Assembly: GCA_014323765.1 (NCBI GenBank)
Contig: JACONM010000010.1
Span: 58,509-107,669 of the forward strand
Source of the DNA: Cellvibrionales bacterium
GTDB taxonomy: Bacteria; Pseudomonadota; Gammaproteobacteria; Pseudomonadales; GM7GCV1
DNA: 49,161 bases
Direction of reading: 5' to 3'
Below, in pieces: positions 18,458 to 27,937 of this stretch. A model generated the notes under the pieces. That model was not told the DNA's origin and ran no database searches. It saw only the letters and a list, made by a program, of their open reading frames with translations. The position numbers and the translations under genes are program-made. Positions within the stretch are counted from its first letter, which is position 1; each line of letters opens with the position of its first letter.

Positions 18458-19285
18458 ATGGCCAGCTACGCCGTGGGCGACCTACAGGGCTGTTACGAGC
18501 CGTTAATGCGGCTGCTCGACAAGCTCGAATTCGATTCATGCCGCGACGAGCTTTGGTGCGTGGGCGACCTAGTCAACCGCGGCCCGGATTCACTTAAAGT
18601 CCTGCAATTTTGCCAAAGCCTCGGCTCCCGTTTTATCTGCACCCTCGGCAATCATGATCTACACCTGCTGGCGGTGGCCGCCTGCCAGCGGCGGGTAAAG
18701 CGGCAGGATACTTTTGGCACAGTGCTCACCAGCCCGCAACGCGACGAATTGCTGCATTGGCTGAGCGGTCAAAAACTGCTGCATTACGATAAAACACGCG
18801 GGCTGGCGATGGTCCACGCCGGCATCGCCCCGCAGTGGAGCATTAAAAAAGCCTTGCGATTAGCCGCCGAGGTCGAGGCGGTGCTCCGCGATGCCAATCT
18901 GGCCAATCTTTATTACCGCAATATGTACGGCAATTTGCCGACCAAGTGGTCCGCCACCCTGAGCGGGCCGGTGCGCTGGCGAGTGATCACTAATTATTTG
19001 ACCCGCATGCGTTTTTGCAGCCCTAAGGGGCATTTAGAATTGCACACTAAAACCGGGCCGGACGCGCCACCGACCGGGTATCTACCGTGGTTTCAAGTAC
19101 CCACCCGCAAAGCAGCGGACACCGGGATTATTTTCGGGCATTGGGCGGCCCTGCTAGGGCAGGCTAATACGCCGAATATCTATGCGCTGGACACCGGCTG
19201 CGTGTGGGGGCACCGCCTAACCGCCATAGACCTAGACCGGTTGGATGTGTGGGTGTCGGTCGCGGCCAATAAAACTACCAATTAA
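18458..19285 (+). CDS. apaH: symmetrical Ap4A hydrolase ApaH
   Basis: ApaH splits diadenosine tetraphosphate into two ADP and can also decap Np4-capped RNA. The 275-residue metallophosphatase has YAVGDLQGCYEPLMRLL (GDxxG), LWCVGDLVNRGPDSL (GDxxDRG), CTLGNHDLHLL (GNHD) and MVHAGIAPQW. The C-terminal part FGHWAALLG and ALDTGCVWGHRLTAI closes the active site. Last gene of the lptD-apaH cluster. Confidence 0.97.
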   Translation: MASYAVGDLQGCYEPLMRLLDKLEFDSCRDELWCVGDLVNRGPDSLKVLQFCQSLGSRFICTLGNHDLHLLAVAACQRRVKRQDTFGTVLTSPQRDELLHWLSGQKLLHYDKTRGLAMVHAGIAPQWSIKKALRLAAEVEAVLRDANLANLYYRNMYGNLPTKWSATLSGPVRWRVITNYLTRMRFCSPKGHLELHTKTGPDAPPTGYLPWFQVPTRKAADTGIIFGHWAALLGQANTPNIYALDTGCVWGHRLTAIDLDRLDVWVSVAANKTTN

Positions 19286-19342
19286 CCGCGCCTAGATTGG
19301 CAGTCTAATTGGATTCGGTTAAATTGAAAAAGAGAGCGTCCA

Positions 19343-19672
19343 TTGAATTTCCATAACTGCTCCCAATGCGGCATGGCTTTTAGCGAGTCAGTCTGCCCTA
19401 AGTGCGATTGGCACCCGCAGGCGGACAACCCGAATAAAACCATGGAGGTCGATATCGGCCACAATGAGCAAACCGTGCCTGAAGCATTAGGTGAGTTTGA
19501 ACGGGCCCTAGCCAAGGCGCACCGCCAACAATACGGCCAGCTGCGGGTAATAGTAGGCCGCAGACAAATAAACCGCGCATTGCGACCCGTGTTGGAGACA
19601 CAAAAACGCAAGGGCCGGCTGCGCAGTTTTATGTTAGAAAACCCGGGATCTTACTTGTTACGATTGCGCTAA
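19343..19672 (+). CDS. zinc-ribbon protein with degenerate Smr-like domain
   Basis: The 109-residue protein begins with a CxxC-CxxC zinc ribbon (CSQCGMAFSESVCPKC, residues 6-21). The rest matches the layout of an Smr domain: VDIGHNEQTVPEAL where Smr has LDLHGxxxxEA, then a helix, QLRVIVGRRQINRALRPVL where Smr has (I)HGKGxGxLR, and a final strand GSYLLRLR. The histidine motifs LDxH and HGxG are not kept, so nuclease activity is doubtful. The start appears to be TTG 19343; no ATG exists in frame before the ribbon. It follows apaH by 57 bases on the same strand and converges on the methyltransferase gene. The Smr link is by eye and needs a profile search. Confidence 0.55.
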   Translation: MNFHNCSQCGMAFSESVCPKCDWHPQADNPNKTMEVDIGHNEQTVPEALGEFERALAKAHRQQYGQLRVIVGRRQINRALRPVLETQKRKGRLRSFMLENPGSYLLRLR

Positions 19673-19691
19673 ATACCGTTTTCTACCCAAC

Positions 19692-20723
19692 CTATAAATC
19701 AAGAAATTCATACACCGGTGTTGTCGCCAACAGATCCCCACCCAGCGATGCCAGATTTTCCCTAGTCACCTGAATTGCGACTTCGGATTGATCGATTCCT
19801 ATCCAGCCACGCTTGCACAGCTGAGCCGCTTTTAAGGTTGTCCCCGCCCCACAAAAGCAATCCAGAACAATGCTGCCCTCATTCGAGGAAGTGCGCACAA
19901 TCCTGTCCAGCAAATCCAGATTCTTCTCGGTGGGGTAGGTGGGATAAGGTGGATCCTTGTACTCCCAAATATCCTGCACCCGTTTGCCCACCTGCTCATC
20001 GGCAAAAATCCGCTTTCTTGGGTTGCCCGTGCTAGACCATTCTATTAACCCTTCCTTGTCCCACCGCTCCAAGGTGGCGACATCTGTTCGCCAATGCCTT
20101 CCCGGCGGCGGGCGCAGCCCCTTGAATGGTTTATTTGAATCGCCTTTTGTTGTTTCGCCCGGGGCGTGAATGGGCACAGTGCTATAACGCCTGCCCTGCC
20201 CATCAATTTTCAGGAAAAGTTTTTCAATTTCTTTCTCGGTGTATTTTTGCTTCGGTTCATTCCAGATAGGATTCTTATCTTTTGAATAAAAAAGAATCAG
20301 ATCTTTGATGTTTCCATAACCAACCCGCTGAAAATTCTTCGGGTTGCATTTAACTCGAGCAATGTCATTTCTAAAGTTTTCCATCCCGAAAACTTCATCC
20401 ATGATTATCTTGATATAATGCCCAATCTTGTAATCTATATGCAAGTAAATAGAACCTTGATCCGACATAAGTTCCCGCAAAAGAATAAGCCTTTGTCGAA
20501 TAAAATCCAAAAATTCATGCCCCGTCAGTTTGTCGGAGTAGGCGATCGCTCCCCTTCTAGAATTGCTAATGGTGGAAGCTCGTCCACCCGTTATAGTAAA
20601 ATTTGCATTCGTCGCAAAGGGCGGATCTATATAGACCAGATCCACTTTCCCTTTCAGGTTTTTATGTTCCAGCAGATAATTCATCCCGATTAAATTATCT
20701 GCTTTGATAAGAAAATTTTTCAT
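19692..20723 (-). CDS. beta-class DNA methyltransferase (N6-adenine or N4-cytosine)
   Basis: A 343-residue amino-methyltransferase with the catalytic motif YIDPPF at 31-36 ahead of the SAM motif VLDCFCGAGTTL (FCGAG at 290-294), the order that defines the beta class. The middle part, about 110-270, would hold target recognition. The gene is AT-richer than its neighbours, as is the nuclease gene one base upstream, which suggests both came in together. With that nuclease it forms a type II restriction-modification pair. The recognition sequence cannot be read off. Confidence 0.88.
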   Translation of the reverse strand: MKNFLIKADNLIGMNYLLEHKNLKGKVDLVYIDPPFATNANFTITGGRASTISNSRRGAIAYSDKLTGHEFLDFIRQRLILLRELMSDQGSIYLHIDYKIGHYIKIIMDEVFGMENFRNDIARVKCNPKNFQRVGYGNIKDLILFYSKDKNPIWNEPKQKYTEKEIEKLFLKIDGQGRRYSTVPIHAPGETTKGDSNKPFKGLRPPPGRHWRTDVATLERWDKEGLIEWSSTGNPRKRIFADEQVGKRVQDIWEYKDPPYPTYPTEKNLDLLDRIVRTSSNEGSIVLDCFCGAGTTLKAAQLCKRGWIGIDQSEVAIQVTRENLASLGGDLLATTPVYEFLDL

Positions 20724-20724
20724 T

Positions 20725-21503
20725 TTATAGCCGATAAAGAAAGTCTCGGAGAACTAGAGCACTTAGAATATTTTTGTTCCTATATTCTCCAGTAATTGAT
20801 GTATACATCTTGCTCTTTCCTTTTATAAATAATACCCCATCTAAAATTGCTACCTGTATTGCTTTCACACCATCGGCATTGATAACACTTATAGCGTCAT
20901 TGAACTGTGCATTTTGATGTCCACCAAAGTCAGTTAGAAATTTAGCTTCTCCAATAACATATTTCTTATTGAATCGCCCAACAAAATCAAGCCCCTTGTT
21001 ATGCTTGTAGCCTAGATTTTGACTGGCAAACATCATCATTGAACGATCGCTGGCATCTAAAATTGCGTCTTCATCGTTTGCCATAAATTGTTCTAGCTGC
21101 ACAGGTTGAACCCCTAAAGGTTTTTGCTTTAACCAGATCCTGAACATAGGGCCGATTTGCCGATTGGTCTCCTTAGGCTCGCTACAGCTTTCGTAAATTT
21201 TATTCAACCCCATTTCATAAAGCCTACCGCAAACTCTATTTACGGTTCTAGGGTTTCTGTCGATCGCTGTTGCATCTCTTTTAAGATAAGCAATGTAACT
21301 ATCTTTGATCGGAAAAAGCTTGAGATTAAAAAGAGCGCGCATTAATTCGTGGTTATCTCTACGGTTAAAAGTCTCTTCGACTTTTTTCCACGCATTTTCG
21401 TCGATATCACGCCGTCAGGAATAGTAGGATAAACTTGAAATAAATCATCCAAGTAAGATCTTTGATTCGCATATTCTATGCTTAGTTTTATCCAATTATT
21501 CAT
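20725..21503 (-). pseudogene. type II restriction endonuclease (PD-(D/E)XK), frameshifted near its N-terminus
   Basis: The main frame (21342 down to 20725, 205 residues) contains GLDFVGRFNKKYVIGEAKF, a D...ExK nuclease core, followed by TDFGGHQNAQFNDA. The frame is open upstream of ATG 21342, reading RDIDENAWKKVEETFNRRDNHEL. A second frame from ATG 21503 reads MNNWIKLSIEYANQRSYLDD and DLFQVYPTIPDG before shifting out. Together they give one protein of about 258 residues, with a net -1 shift at 21411-21418. The layout resembles type II enzymes of the Tsp45I kind, but I am not sure of the family. Sequence is AT-rich. Its methyltransferase follows one base downstream; the methyltransferase-Mrr fusion lies 17 bases upstream. 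Confidence 0.65.
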
Positions 21504-21520
21504 GATATTTATCTGATTTA

Positions 21521-23224
21521 TTAGTTGCCTAACATGTCCGCCGGTTTATTAGTGATCGGGTTGATGAGTGGCGGCAAGGTGGGGCGGTGACCTGCAAAAT
21601 AATCCTCGATCGAAAAAATTTGCACTTGCGGATAGGGCTTGGTCATAATAGTTACTGTTCGCTTAGCAGCGGCGGCACGTATTGCCGGGGTAATGAGAGC
21701 ATTTTCCATCACCACAAAAATACCGAGTGTTGCGCCTTCGCTGGTCATAGTGCCTAAAAAATCGCGAAGATCAGCAGGCTTCAGATTCTTACCGCCTTTC
21801 ACTTGCGCTAAAACTAGTTCGCGTCCACCGCGGTCATCGACCACCACATAACCGCGCCCATCCACCCCGCGATCGCTCGTCTGTTTGCGGTTGGGGGTCA
21901 ACCCCGCGACCTTTGCTACTGCCCATGCTTCAAATTGAAAGGCGTTGCGCGTAAACAGGTCACGTGCCGATTCCATATCTTCCGGTGCGCCCCGTACGCG
22001 CAGTGGCTCGCCGAACTTGGTTTGGAAGTCGGTTTCTACAATGGAAATAGCGATATGCGTCAAGTCAATACCGACAAAGCGGCGGCGGTCTTTTTTGCCA
22101 TTGCGTGTGCCTTCGACATCGCGACAGACACGTATGGTGGTGCCGCACCCGCAATAAGGGTCGAGCACGAGATCCCCGGGGTTGGAGCTGACCTTGATAA
22201 ATTGCCGTAGCAGAGCTTCCGGCTTTTGCGTATCGTAACCGAGGTATTCATCGCCTTTGCCCTTGTTATAGTTGGTGAAACCAGTGGGCGATAAGATCAG
22301 ATTTTGCGGGGGCTTAGCGGCATCCGCCTCGGCATAGCGTTTCAGCCCTGGCCATTTGCCTTCTTTGGGGTGGTGAATCAGCCCGGCGGCATCCAGGGCA
22401 TCCAATCGATCGTGAATACCGTCTATTTCATCGTAATTAGGGATGAAGTTTTCTTTGATGTAATCGGCATAATCGCCCTTGCCGACCTTGGGCACTGCCC
22501 AGCCGCGTCCCATACTAAATACATCGTAATTTTGCCATGGTCGAGTGCTGGGGCTTCCATCTGATTTTTTCTGCATGGGTCCAGTTAAATCAGCCGATCT
22601 ATACCGTCCGCGTTCATCCTTTGATGGGTAGAATTTTTTTATCTCGGCAGCGGTTTTTTTATGGATAATACTGTCGCCATTCCAAGTGTATTCCTCGCTC
22701 TTGGTATAGAAGAAAATAAAATCAGTAATGCGTCCAAAACGCCGGGCATTATTATGGGCAGTTGCACGCCGCCAAGTAATCACATTTCGGTAGTTGTGCG
22801 GGCCGAATACGGCATCCAGCAAGATTCTTATATAATGCCCTGCTGTGTCGTCGCAGTGCAGATAGAGAGACCCTGTATCTTTCAATAAACGGTGCATATG
22901 ACACAGGCGTGGGGCGAGATGGCACAGATAGGTCAGCATGGGGGTTTCCGGTAGCATTTGGCAGAGGCTGTTCATGACGATGGCCAACCTCCCACCAAAA
23001 CTAAGGGCTAGATCGCGGTCTTGCACGGCAACATTGCCCCAACGCCAGGTATCATCATAGGCGCGTACCTGCGCACCGGTACCGAAGATCATGTTGTAAT
23101 CGGTATTGGAATTGAAGGGCGGGTCTAGATAGATCAAATCGACCGTAGCATCCGGCCATTGCGCCATCCAGCCGAGGTTATCACCGAAATATAGCGTGTC
23201 GGATTCAAATGATTTTGTACTCAT
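21521..23224 (-). CDS. DNA methyltransferase fused to an Mrr-like endonuclease domain
   Basis: Residues 1-400 are a beta-class DNA methyltransferase: LIYLDPPFNSNTDY with DPPF at 34-37 and LVLDPYCGCGTTI at 353-364. Residues 425-510 look like an Mrr-type PD-(D/E)XK nuclease: FEAWAVAKVAG, then D455 in DRGVDG and QVK at 474-476 in LVLAQVKGG, followed by LRDFLGTM and GIFVV. The QxK form is the usual Mrr variant. The single chain therefore may both modify and cut DNA, like type IIG-style enzymes, or the nuclease part may be regulatory. It is in one unit with the type II pair downstream and rhlB 17 bases upstream. Confidence 0.85.
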   Translation of the reverse strand: MSTKSFESDTLYFGDNLGWMAQWPDATVDLIYLDPPFNSNTDYNMIFGTGAQVRAYDDTWRWGNVAVQDRDLALSFGGRLAIVMNSLCQMLPETPMLTYLCHLAPRLCHMHRLLKDTGSLYLHCDDTAGHYIRILLDAVFGPHNYRNVITWRRATAHNNARRFGRITDFIFFYTKSEEYTWNGDSIIHKKTAAEIKKFYPSKDERGRYRSADLTGPMQKKSDGSPSTRPWQNYDVFSMGRGWAVPKVGKGDYADYIKENFIPNYDEIDGIHDRLDALDAAGLIHHPKEGKWPGLKRYAEADAAKPPQNLILSPTGFTNYNKGKGDEYLGYDTQKPEALLRQFIKVSSNPGDLVLDPYCGCGTTIRVCRDVEGTRNGKKDRRRFVGIDLTHIAISIVETDFQTKFGEPLRVRGAPEDMESARDLFTRNAFQFEAWAVAKVAGLTPNRKQTSDRGVDGRGYVVVDDRGGRELVLAQVKGGKNLKPADLRDFLGTMTSEGATLGIFVVMENALITPAIRAAAAKRTVTIMTKPYPQVQIFSIEDYFAGHRPTLPPLINPITNKPADMLGN

Positions 23225-23241
23225 AATGTAATTCCTGAGCG

Positions 23242-24522
23242 TCAGTCACCGAGCATTTCCGGCGGCGGTTGCTCGCAGTTGAGTTTATTGCCGAGCAGCT
23301 TTTCGATCGGCTCTAGACGAAAGGCATCGTCCTCGCAGGCAAAGCTGATGGATACCCCGGTTTTACCGGCGCGACCGGTGCGCCCAATGCGGTGGACATA
23401 GTCTTCCGGCTCCTCGGGCAGGGTGTAATTGACCACATGGCTGATGCCTTCCACATGAATGCCGCGCCCGGCCACATCGGTAGCGACGAGCACCCGTAAC
23501 TTGCCGGATTTGAAATCCTCTAAAGTGCGCACCCGGCGGTGCTGCGCAATTTCACCGGATAATAAACCGGCCGCAAAATTTTGGGCGCACAGCCGCTCGT
23601 GCAGATGGCGCACCTGATCGCGGCGGTTGGCAAACACGATAACCGATTCGGCCTCTTCCGCGGCTAAGATAGTTTGCAGCAAGCGGAACTTTTGGCGGCT
23701 GGCGACTATATAGATTTTCTGCTCCACGCTGGTCGCCGCCAGCGATTCGGGTTCAATTTCAATGCGTGTGGCATCCTGAGTCCACTGCGCGGCTAGACGC
23801 TCGACATCCGCAGTCAGGGTTGCCGAAAATAACAGCGTCTGGCGTTTGTCGCGGCGCGGAGTCATGCGCACGATGCGCCGCACCTGCGGAATAAACCCCA
23901 TATCGAGCATGCGGTCGGCCTCGTCAATTACCAGCAGTTCAATGCGGTCGAGATAAATATCCTTGTTGCTGGCAAAATCCAGCAGGCGGCCCGGCGTGGC
24001 AATCACCATATCTACAGCGGCACGGTGCAGCGCACTCTTTTGCTTGTCGTAATCCATGCCGCCGATAAGAGTCTGGGTTTTAAGGCCGGTGTATTTGGCC
24101 AGCCCGGCAGCATCGTCGGCAATCTGCATCACCAACTCGCGGGTGGGCGCAATCACCAACGCACGTGGCTCGCCCGCGTAGGGTTCTGCCGTCAGTGGGT
24201 TCGCCAGCAGGTCATTGATAATAGTGATTAAAAATGCCGCCGTTTTACCGGTGCCGGTCTGTGCCCGCCCGACCACATCGTTGCCCGCTAGGGTATGGGG
24301 CAGGGATTGCGCCTGAATGGGCGAGGCGTAGCGAAAGCCAAGCTCGGCAATGCCGCGCATCAGCGGCGGTGGCAGACGGAGGTCGTGAAAGCGTGTCTTG
24401 CCCGGCGCAGGCGGCACCTGAAACTGGGCGATGTCCCAAGTTTTGGCGGTGCGCCGGTCGCGCCGCTGCCTGTTAGGCGAGCGATTCTGGCTTTCTACGA
24501 AGGAGTGATTCTGGGTTGCCAA
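23242..24522 (-). CDS. rhlB: DEAD-box ATP-dependent RNA helicase, RhlB-like
   Basis: RhlB unwinds RNA, often with the RNA degradosome. The 426-residue protein has the Q motif PIQAQ, Walker [39 protein letters not shown] (DEAD), [29 protein letters not shown] and [10 protein letters not shown]. The basic N-terminal extension before [14 protein letters not shown] and the C-terminal CEQPPPEML match RhlB from Pseudomonas-type bacteria. The frame starts with TTG 24522 and no good ribosome-binding site is visible, so the N-terminus is uncertain. Three R-M genes follow on the same strand. Confidence 0.9.
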   Translation of the reverse strand: MATQNHSFVESQNRSPNRQRRDRRTAKTWDIAQFQVPPAPGKTRFHDLRLPPPLMRGIAELGFRYASPIQAQSLPHTLAGNDVVGRAQTGTGKTAAFLITIINDLLANPLTAEPYAGEPRALVIAPTRELVMQIADDAAGLAKYTGLKTQTLIGGMDYDKQKSALHRAAVDMVIATPGRLLDFASNKDIYLDRIELLVIDEADRMLDMGFIPQVRRIVRMTPRRDKRQTLLFSATLTADVERLAAQWTQDATRIEIEPESLAATSVEQKIYIVASRQKFRLLQTILAAEEAESVIVFANRRDQVRHLHERLCAQNFAAGLLSGEIAQHRRVRTLEDFKSGKLRVLVATDVAGRGIHVEGISHVVNYTLPEEPEDYVHRIGRTGRAGKTGVSISFACEDDAFRLEPIEKLLGNKLNCEQPPPEMLGD

Positions 24523-24630
24523 CGAAGTGAGACCGATGAGCAGTGATGGCTAAGGGGTGGATTGTAGCAGACTAAGGGCCGCAACGGCATCAAGCCATGC
24601 CGCCGCGGTGCCCCAACAATGATGCGTAGA

Positions 24631-25356
24631 TTAGCGTTTCAGGGTTTGCAGTGCGTGAATCCGCTGTTCATACTCGTCCATAATTAGTTCTATGGGACCT
24701 GAACAGAAAAGACTTGACCTATCAGCGCATTCCTCGATCAATTCTCCGCGTAATTTCCGGTACTTTTTTATATACTTATCTATAAGGCGCGGGTAATCAG
24801 CCAGTGGCTTAGCCTGCACAGTGCCGCTGCTGGTAAAAGAATATACTCGTGGCCAAACTAAGTAGAAGCAATCTATTCGGCAAAAACTGGCTTCATTTTG
24901 CTCTGCAACTAGGACTTCCTCTTTGCTCTTAACTCGGTGGATGTATGGCGCATTTGCAGCGTACATTTCTAACAACAAACGGCCTGAAGACCACTGATAC
25001 ACCTCAATATACCAATTCTCAGGATTACCAAATCCAATTTCTTGGAATTCATGAATAAGCAGATAACGGCTTTTTTCTTTGGAATTGAATAGTTCTAGGC
25101 CGAAAACATTTGCTTTAACATCCCAATACCGCTTCGGTAACTTTAGCGTAACTTCCGAATCATCTATAGTCAACATGGCTAGGCTTTTACCGCTTTGCAG
25201 ATCATCGTAACAGCTGACTTTAATTATGTCATTTATCATGAAGGTTTTATCAGAAAATCCCGTGCAATCGGAATCATGGTTTTCAGTAGCCCAAGAAAAG
25301 GAAGAAACAGCAAACCATGCGATAGCAAGATAAATTTTGATAAATAGATATTTCAT
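24631..25356 (-). CDS. exported protein of unknown function
   Basis: A 241-residue protein with a signal peptide (IKIYLAIAWFAVSSFSWA, cleavage near residue 23). The mature part has several cysteines (SDCTGF, KVSCYDD, FCRIDCFYL, ECADRSSLFCSG) that could form disulfides in the periplasm, and mostly beta-type sequence in the middle. I recognise no family. The gene is clearly AT-richer than the surrounding core, which suggests recent acquisition. It stands alone with about 100 to 200 bases on each side. Confidence 0.6.
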   Translation of the reverse strand: MKYLFIKIYLAIAWFAVSSFSWATENHDSDCTGFSDKTFMINDIIKVSCYDDLQSGKSLAMLTIDDSEVTLKLPKRYWDVKANVFGLELFNSKEKSRYLLIHEFQEIGFGNPENWYIEVYQWSSGRLLLEMYAANAPYIHRVKSKEEVLVAEQNEASFCRIDCFYLVWPRVYSFTSSGTVQAKPLADYPRLIDKYIKKYRKLRGELIEECADRSSLFCSGPIELIMDEYEQRIHALQTLKR

Positions 25357-25555
25357 TGCGGGCTACCAACGATGATCCTCTATCCTTACTCTCGGGCAGC
25401 TGATGGCTAGACAGCCGCAAATTAGTGGAGACGCAAGGGCTTTTGCGGCTATGGCAACGGTCGCTCGATTCATTAGTTCGGCATTCATCGTTTGTTCGGC
25501 TAGAGTGTGAACCCCTCAAAATAGATTGTCAACAGCCATCCTTATGCATGTTCCA

Positions 25556-26602
25556 CTACATGGCATTACGCCCGATCTCTCGGACTAGTTCTTTGGCGGC
25601 TGCCTCCCCCAATAGGTCATTCAGCGCATTGTCGCGTTCTAGCAAAATCTGCTGAATTTCTGGCCCGGCTACTTGCGGCTCATCCTGCAACTTGGCGGCG
25701 GCGAGTAATAATTTCTCACTGGCTTCGAGGAATAGCGCGTAGGCTTGCATGGCGATGTTTTCATCCAGCGAATGTTGGGCCGCAATGTCCATTATGATGG
25801 CGAATCGGGGGTCCAGTGCCGCCCATAGCCGCAAACCCTCCGCCTGCCCTAAAACATCATTAACCGCTTGACGGGTGGCTATGACGTGTTCCGCCGATGG
25901 ATTGCGTTGAAAAGCGTCGATTATTTGATAAATATCGCGAAAACTGCCCTCGTTAAAAACGACACCACTCTGGCGCATTTGTTCAGCCAATGCCGAAGCA
26001 CGCAGCTGGTACTCTTGCATGGATTCTTTGCTTAGAATCTCAGCCAATACCCGATCGGGCGAAAGATCTTCCGCCAGCTGCATTAACTCATCCGGGCTAT
26101 TTTGCTGCAATTCCAACCCGCGCCGCTGCGTTTCCAGCTGGATCCGTTGCACTAAAATTTGCGCTGCGGAATCGAGAAAGGGGTACTGCATATTCAGCGG
26201 ATAAAAAATCTCAGAAAAAAGCGGTTCTTCGGTTGCCGCCGCGCCATAGACACGCACTAAGCCGGCACGCACCTGCGCATAGCCCTGATCTAGGGCCAGC
26301 AGATAATCGGTTTGCGCTAAGGGCCGATTCTGCCAATAGTGATCGGCAGGTTCCGCTAGACTGAGGATATGTTCCTGTTTTAGCTTGGCCAGAATTAGTG
26401 GCTTGGTTTGCTGCGCAGGGATCCCAGCGGCCAATAATTGCTGGTAATAGTTTTCCGCCGAATTTGCCTGATACGGAAAGGGATCGGGCGCATCCGAACG
26501 GGCGGCGACTGTGCCCGGCGGTATTTGCTGCTGCGTCTGCACTAGGATCCAGCCGCCAAACAGCAGATTGGCGAACAGCGATATAAAAAGCAGAAATTTC
26601 AT
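25556..26602 (-). CDS. membrane-anchored periplasmic helical protein, unknown
   Basis: After an N-terminal hydrophobic segment (FLLFISLFANLLFGGWILV, likely an uncleaved anchor) the remaining 320 residues are rich in Gln, Ala, Leu and Glu and look helical throughout. ATG 26602 is chosen over a GTG at 26611 because the hydrophobic segment begins there. No catalytic motif is visible and I cannot place the family. It is divergent from the flavin monooxygenase with a gap of about 80 bases that should hold both promoters. Confidence 0.6.
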   Translation of the reverse strand: MKFLLFISLFANLLFGGWILVQTQQQIPPGTVAARSDAPDPFPYQANSAENYYQQLLAAGIPAQQTKPLILAKLKQEHILSLAEPADHYWQNRPLAQTDYLLALDQGYAQVRAGLVRVYGAAATEEPLFSEIFYPLNMQYPFLDSAAQILVQRIQLETQRRGLELQQNSPDELMQLAEDLSPDRVLAEILSKESMQEYQLRASALAEQMRQSGVVFNEGSFRDIYQIIDAFQRNPSAEHVIATRQAVNDVLGQAEGLRLWAALDPRFAIIMDIAAQHSLDENIAMQAYALFLEASEKLLLAAAKLQDEPQVAGPEIQQILLERDNALNDLLGEAAAKELVREIGRNAM

Positions 26603-26680
26603 TTTTGGCACCGTTTTGCGCTACATTTACTGCGATTGTGAACCGCTTAAAAGCGCAAGTCAACGCGGCCCGCCCATATT

Positions 26681-27910
26681 ATGAATCGACCTGCTAAAAA
26701 CTGCCCGCTGCGGGTGCTGATTGTCGGGGCCGGCATTGGTGGGCTGACCGCCGCGATCAATCTGGTGGTGCGCAATATACCGGTGCGGGTGATTGAACGG
26801 TCTGCGTCTAGCGAAGGGATCGGTGCGGGATTGCAGCTGCAACCCAATGCGACTCGCGTATTGCATGCCATGGGGCTGGCTGAGCGGCTGGCGGCGGTGA
26901 GTATGGAGCCATCCGAGAATCTGCTGACCGCCGCATATAGCGGTCGGGTGCTGGCGCGTTTGCCGCAGGCCCGCACACGCATTGGCCTGCCGCATTATCA
27001 GTTGCACCGCGCCGATTTGCAGCACATTTTGTTGGAATCTGCGCACGAACATGGGGTGCAGATTTTGCCGGGCCAACGGGCGGTCGGCCACACACAAGAT
27101 AGCGCGGGCGTTACATTGCAAACTCAGGATGGGGGTGAATACCGTGCGGAGGTGCTCATCGGGGCCGATGGAGCACGGTCGGCGGTGCGCACTTGGCTTT
27201 TTGGTGCGGGCGAACCGGCGGATCAACCGGTATTGGTTGGGCTGGCTTATCGCGGGTTGGTGGATGCCGAAAAGGTCGAGGGTAAAATTATTCCGGGGGC
27301 GGTCATTGGCCCGCGGCGGCATTTTGTCAGTTACCCACTACGGGGCGGATCTCTAATTAATTTTGTAGCCCAAGAAGAAATTGGAGGTTTAAGCGCAGAA
27401 GAAAATAAAAAAGAAAAGAATGAATTACAGGCCAGCGCGGCGGAACTGGCCGCATTGCGGGCGCGTTTTGCCGGCTGGTCCCCGCAGGTAGAGGCCATTT
27501 TAAGGGCCGCCGACACATGCTTGCGCTGGCCGCTTTACCGCCATCGCCCGCTGCCCGCTTGGTCCGTCGGTCGCGTGGGTCTGCTTGGCGATGCTTGCCA
27601 CCCTAGCCTGCCTAACCTGGCCTCCGGGGCCGGCATGGCGATCGAAGACGGTTATATTATTGCCGCATCATTAGAAAAATACGCCGCCAACCCCACGCAC
27701 GGTTTGCGAGAGTTTTATCGCTTGCGGAGCAACCGCTGTGCCCGTATTCAAACGGGCGCGGCGTGGATGGCGACGTTGTTTCATTTGCACCCGCCGTTAC
27801 AGCGATATTTAGTACACGGAATGCTGGCGGTGGCGAGTCGCATTGCGCCCGGGCTGGTGGCGCACGGTTTTACTTGGACGCACCATTACGATGCTACTAA
27901 AATAGTATAG
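26681..27910 (+). CDS. FAD-dependent monooxygenase (salicylate hydroxylase-like)
   Basis: A class A flavoprotein monooxygenase of 409 residues: FAD-binding VLIVGAGIGGLTAA at 12-25, the arginine region HRADLQHILLE, DGARSAVR (DG motif), and VGLLGDACHPSLPNLASGAGMAIED (GD motif). These enzymes hydroxylate aromatic rings with NAD(P)H and O2; salicylate or 3-hydroxybenzoate hydroxylases are nearest, but the substrate cannot be fixed. A short Lys/Glu-rich insert (SAEENKKEKNELQASAAE, about 240-257) is AT-rich and unusual. No aromatic-degradation genes lie nearby, so a role in ubiquinone or other small-molecule hydroxylation is possible. Confidence 0.85.
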   Translation: MNRPAKNCPLRVLIVGAGIGGLTAAINLVVRNIPVRVIERSASSEGIGAGLQLQPNATRVLHAMGLAERLAAVSMEPSENLLTAAYSGRVLARLPQARTRIGLPHYQLHRADLQHILLESAHEHGVQILPGQRAVGHTQDSAGVTLQTQDGGEYRAEVLIGADGARSAVRTWLFGAGEPADQPVLVGLAYRGLVDAEKVEGKIIPGAVIGPRRHFVSYPLRGGSLINFVAQEEIGGLSAEENKKEKNELQASAAELAALRARFAGWSPQVEAILRAADTCLRWPLYRHRPLPAWSVGRVGLLGDACHPSLPNLASGAGMAIEDGYIIAASLEKYAANPTHGLREFYRLRSNRCARIQTGAAWMATLFHLHPPLQRYLVHGMLAVASRIAPGLVAHGFTWTHHYDATKIV

Positions 27911-27937
27911 CGGAAGAGCGCGGTGTTTAATTCCGCT

